From the NCBI GenBank assembly GCA_037975125.1, contig CM075860.1:26565651-26629650 (forward strand): a stretch of DNA of 64,000 nt, in the 5' to 3' direction. The notes beneath the pieces were generated by a model. It did no database searches, was not told the origin of the DNA, and worked only from the letters and a program-made list of their open reading frames with translations. The translations under genes and the position numbers were made by a program. Below are positions 63,966 to 64,000 of the stretch, piece after piece. How positions within the stretch are numbered: position 1 is the stretch's first letter; each line of letters starts with the position of its first letter. This DNA comes from Latrodectus hesperus. Its lineage: Eukaryota; Arthropoda; Arachnida; Araneae; Theridiidae.

Positions 63966-64000
63966 CATAACCAAACTATGGCTGAATGGTTAGCATTCTT
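63966..64000 (+). mobile_element. Start of a tRNA-derived SINE cut by the window edge
   Basis: The last bases read TATGGCTGAATGGTTAGCAT, a tRNA-like box A with 5' flank, as at the head of the other SINEs. Box B would be outside the window. Confidence 0.4.

Noticed and set aside
61961..64000. Search for the missing Rab P-loop and switch exons
   Set aside because: No GxxxxGK or WDTAG-type coding segment with splice sites was found on the minus strand. The upstream exons are taken to be outside the window.

Overview
The window is AT-rich, repeat-dense eukaryotic nuclear DNA, most likely from a spider or close arachnid relative. The evidence is long introns with GT-AG junctions, many tRNA-derived SINEs (including a ~390-bp family of a type I associate with araneomorph spider genomes), BEL/Pao, P, hAT, Tc1 and pogo/Tigger relics, very long (TA)n tracts and a 500-bp run of N. 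The arachnid assignment rests on recognising repeats, not on a host marker gene. Nothing bacterial, no operon and no CRISPR array is present. Most long open frames here are microsatellite translations or chance frames in AT-rich DNA. || The one host gene I can support lies on the minus strand at the right end. It is a Rab-family small GTPase whose last three coding exons fall at 61836-61960, 58243-58367 and 51676-52344. Splice phases agree (phase 1, then phase 0) and the joined product runs from the YYR segment after switch II through the G4 motif NKID, the G5 motif ETSAK and helix alpha5 into a Rab-like C-terminal tail. The 5' exons with the P-loop, switch I and WDTAG should lie beyond base 64000. 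The last exon is unusual: about 220 residues of Ser/Thr-rich sequence with a 29-residue tandem repeat replace the usual short hypervariable tail, and the protein ends K-C-L-I. || Layout. 1-10.3 kb: AT-rich intergenic DNA with a LINE 3' end, a 143-bp tandem duplication and (TA)/(TG) tracts. 10.3-13 kb: a decayed hAT transposase and a composite SINE. 13-32 kb: mostly featureless AT-rich DNA with scattered SINEs (one with a 16-bp target duplication) and a 178-bp foldback element. 32.3-34.4 kb: a 12-copy ~135-bp satellite in which every unit carries its own (TA)n tract. 35-37 kb: a near-perfect hairpin, a long (TA)n and a BEL/Pao relic. 38.7-39.5 kb: a Tc1-like relic. 42-48 kb: SINE pieces and four long TA tracts. 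48562-49061: assembly gap flanked on the left by two hairpins. 49-51.6 kb: degenerate SINE material and a pair of X-box-like palindromes. 51.7-64 kb: the Rab locus, whose introns hold a complete non-autonomous hAT (8-bp target duplication), a broken P-element transposase, a 189-bp tandem duplication, a complete Tigger-like element (TA duplication) and several SINEs.
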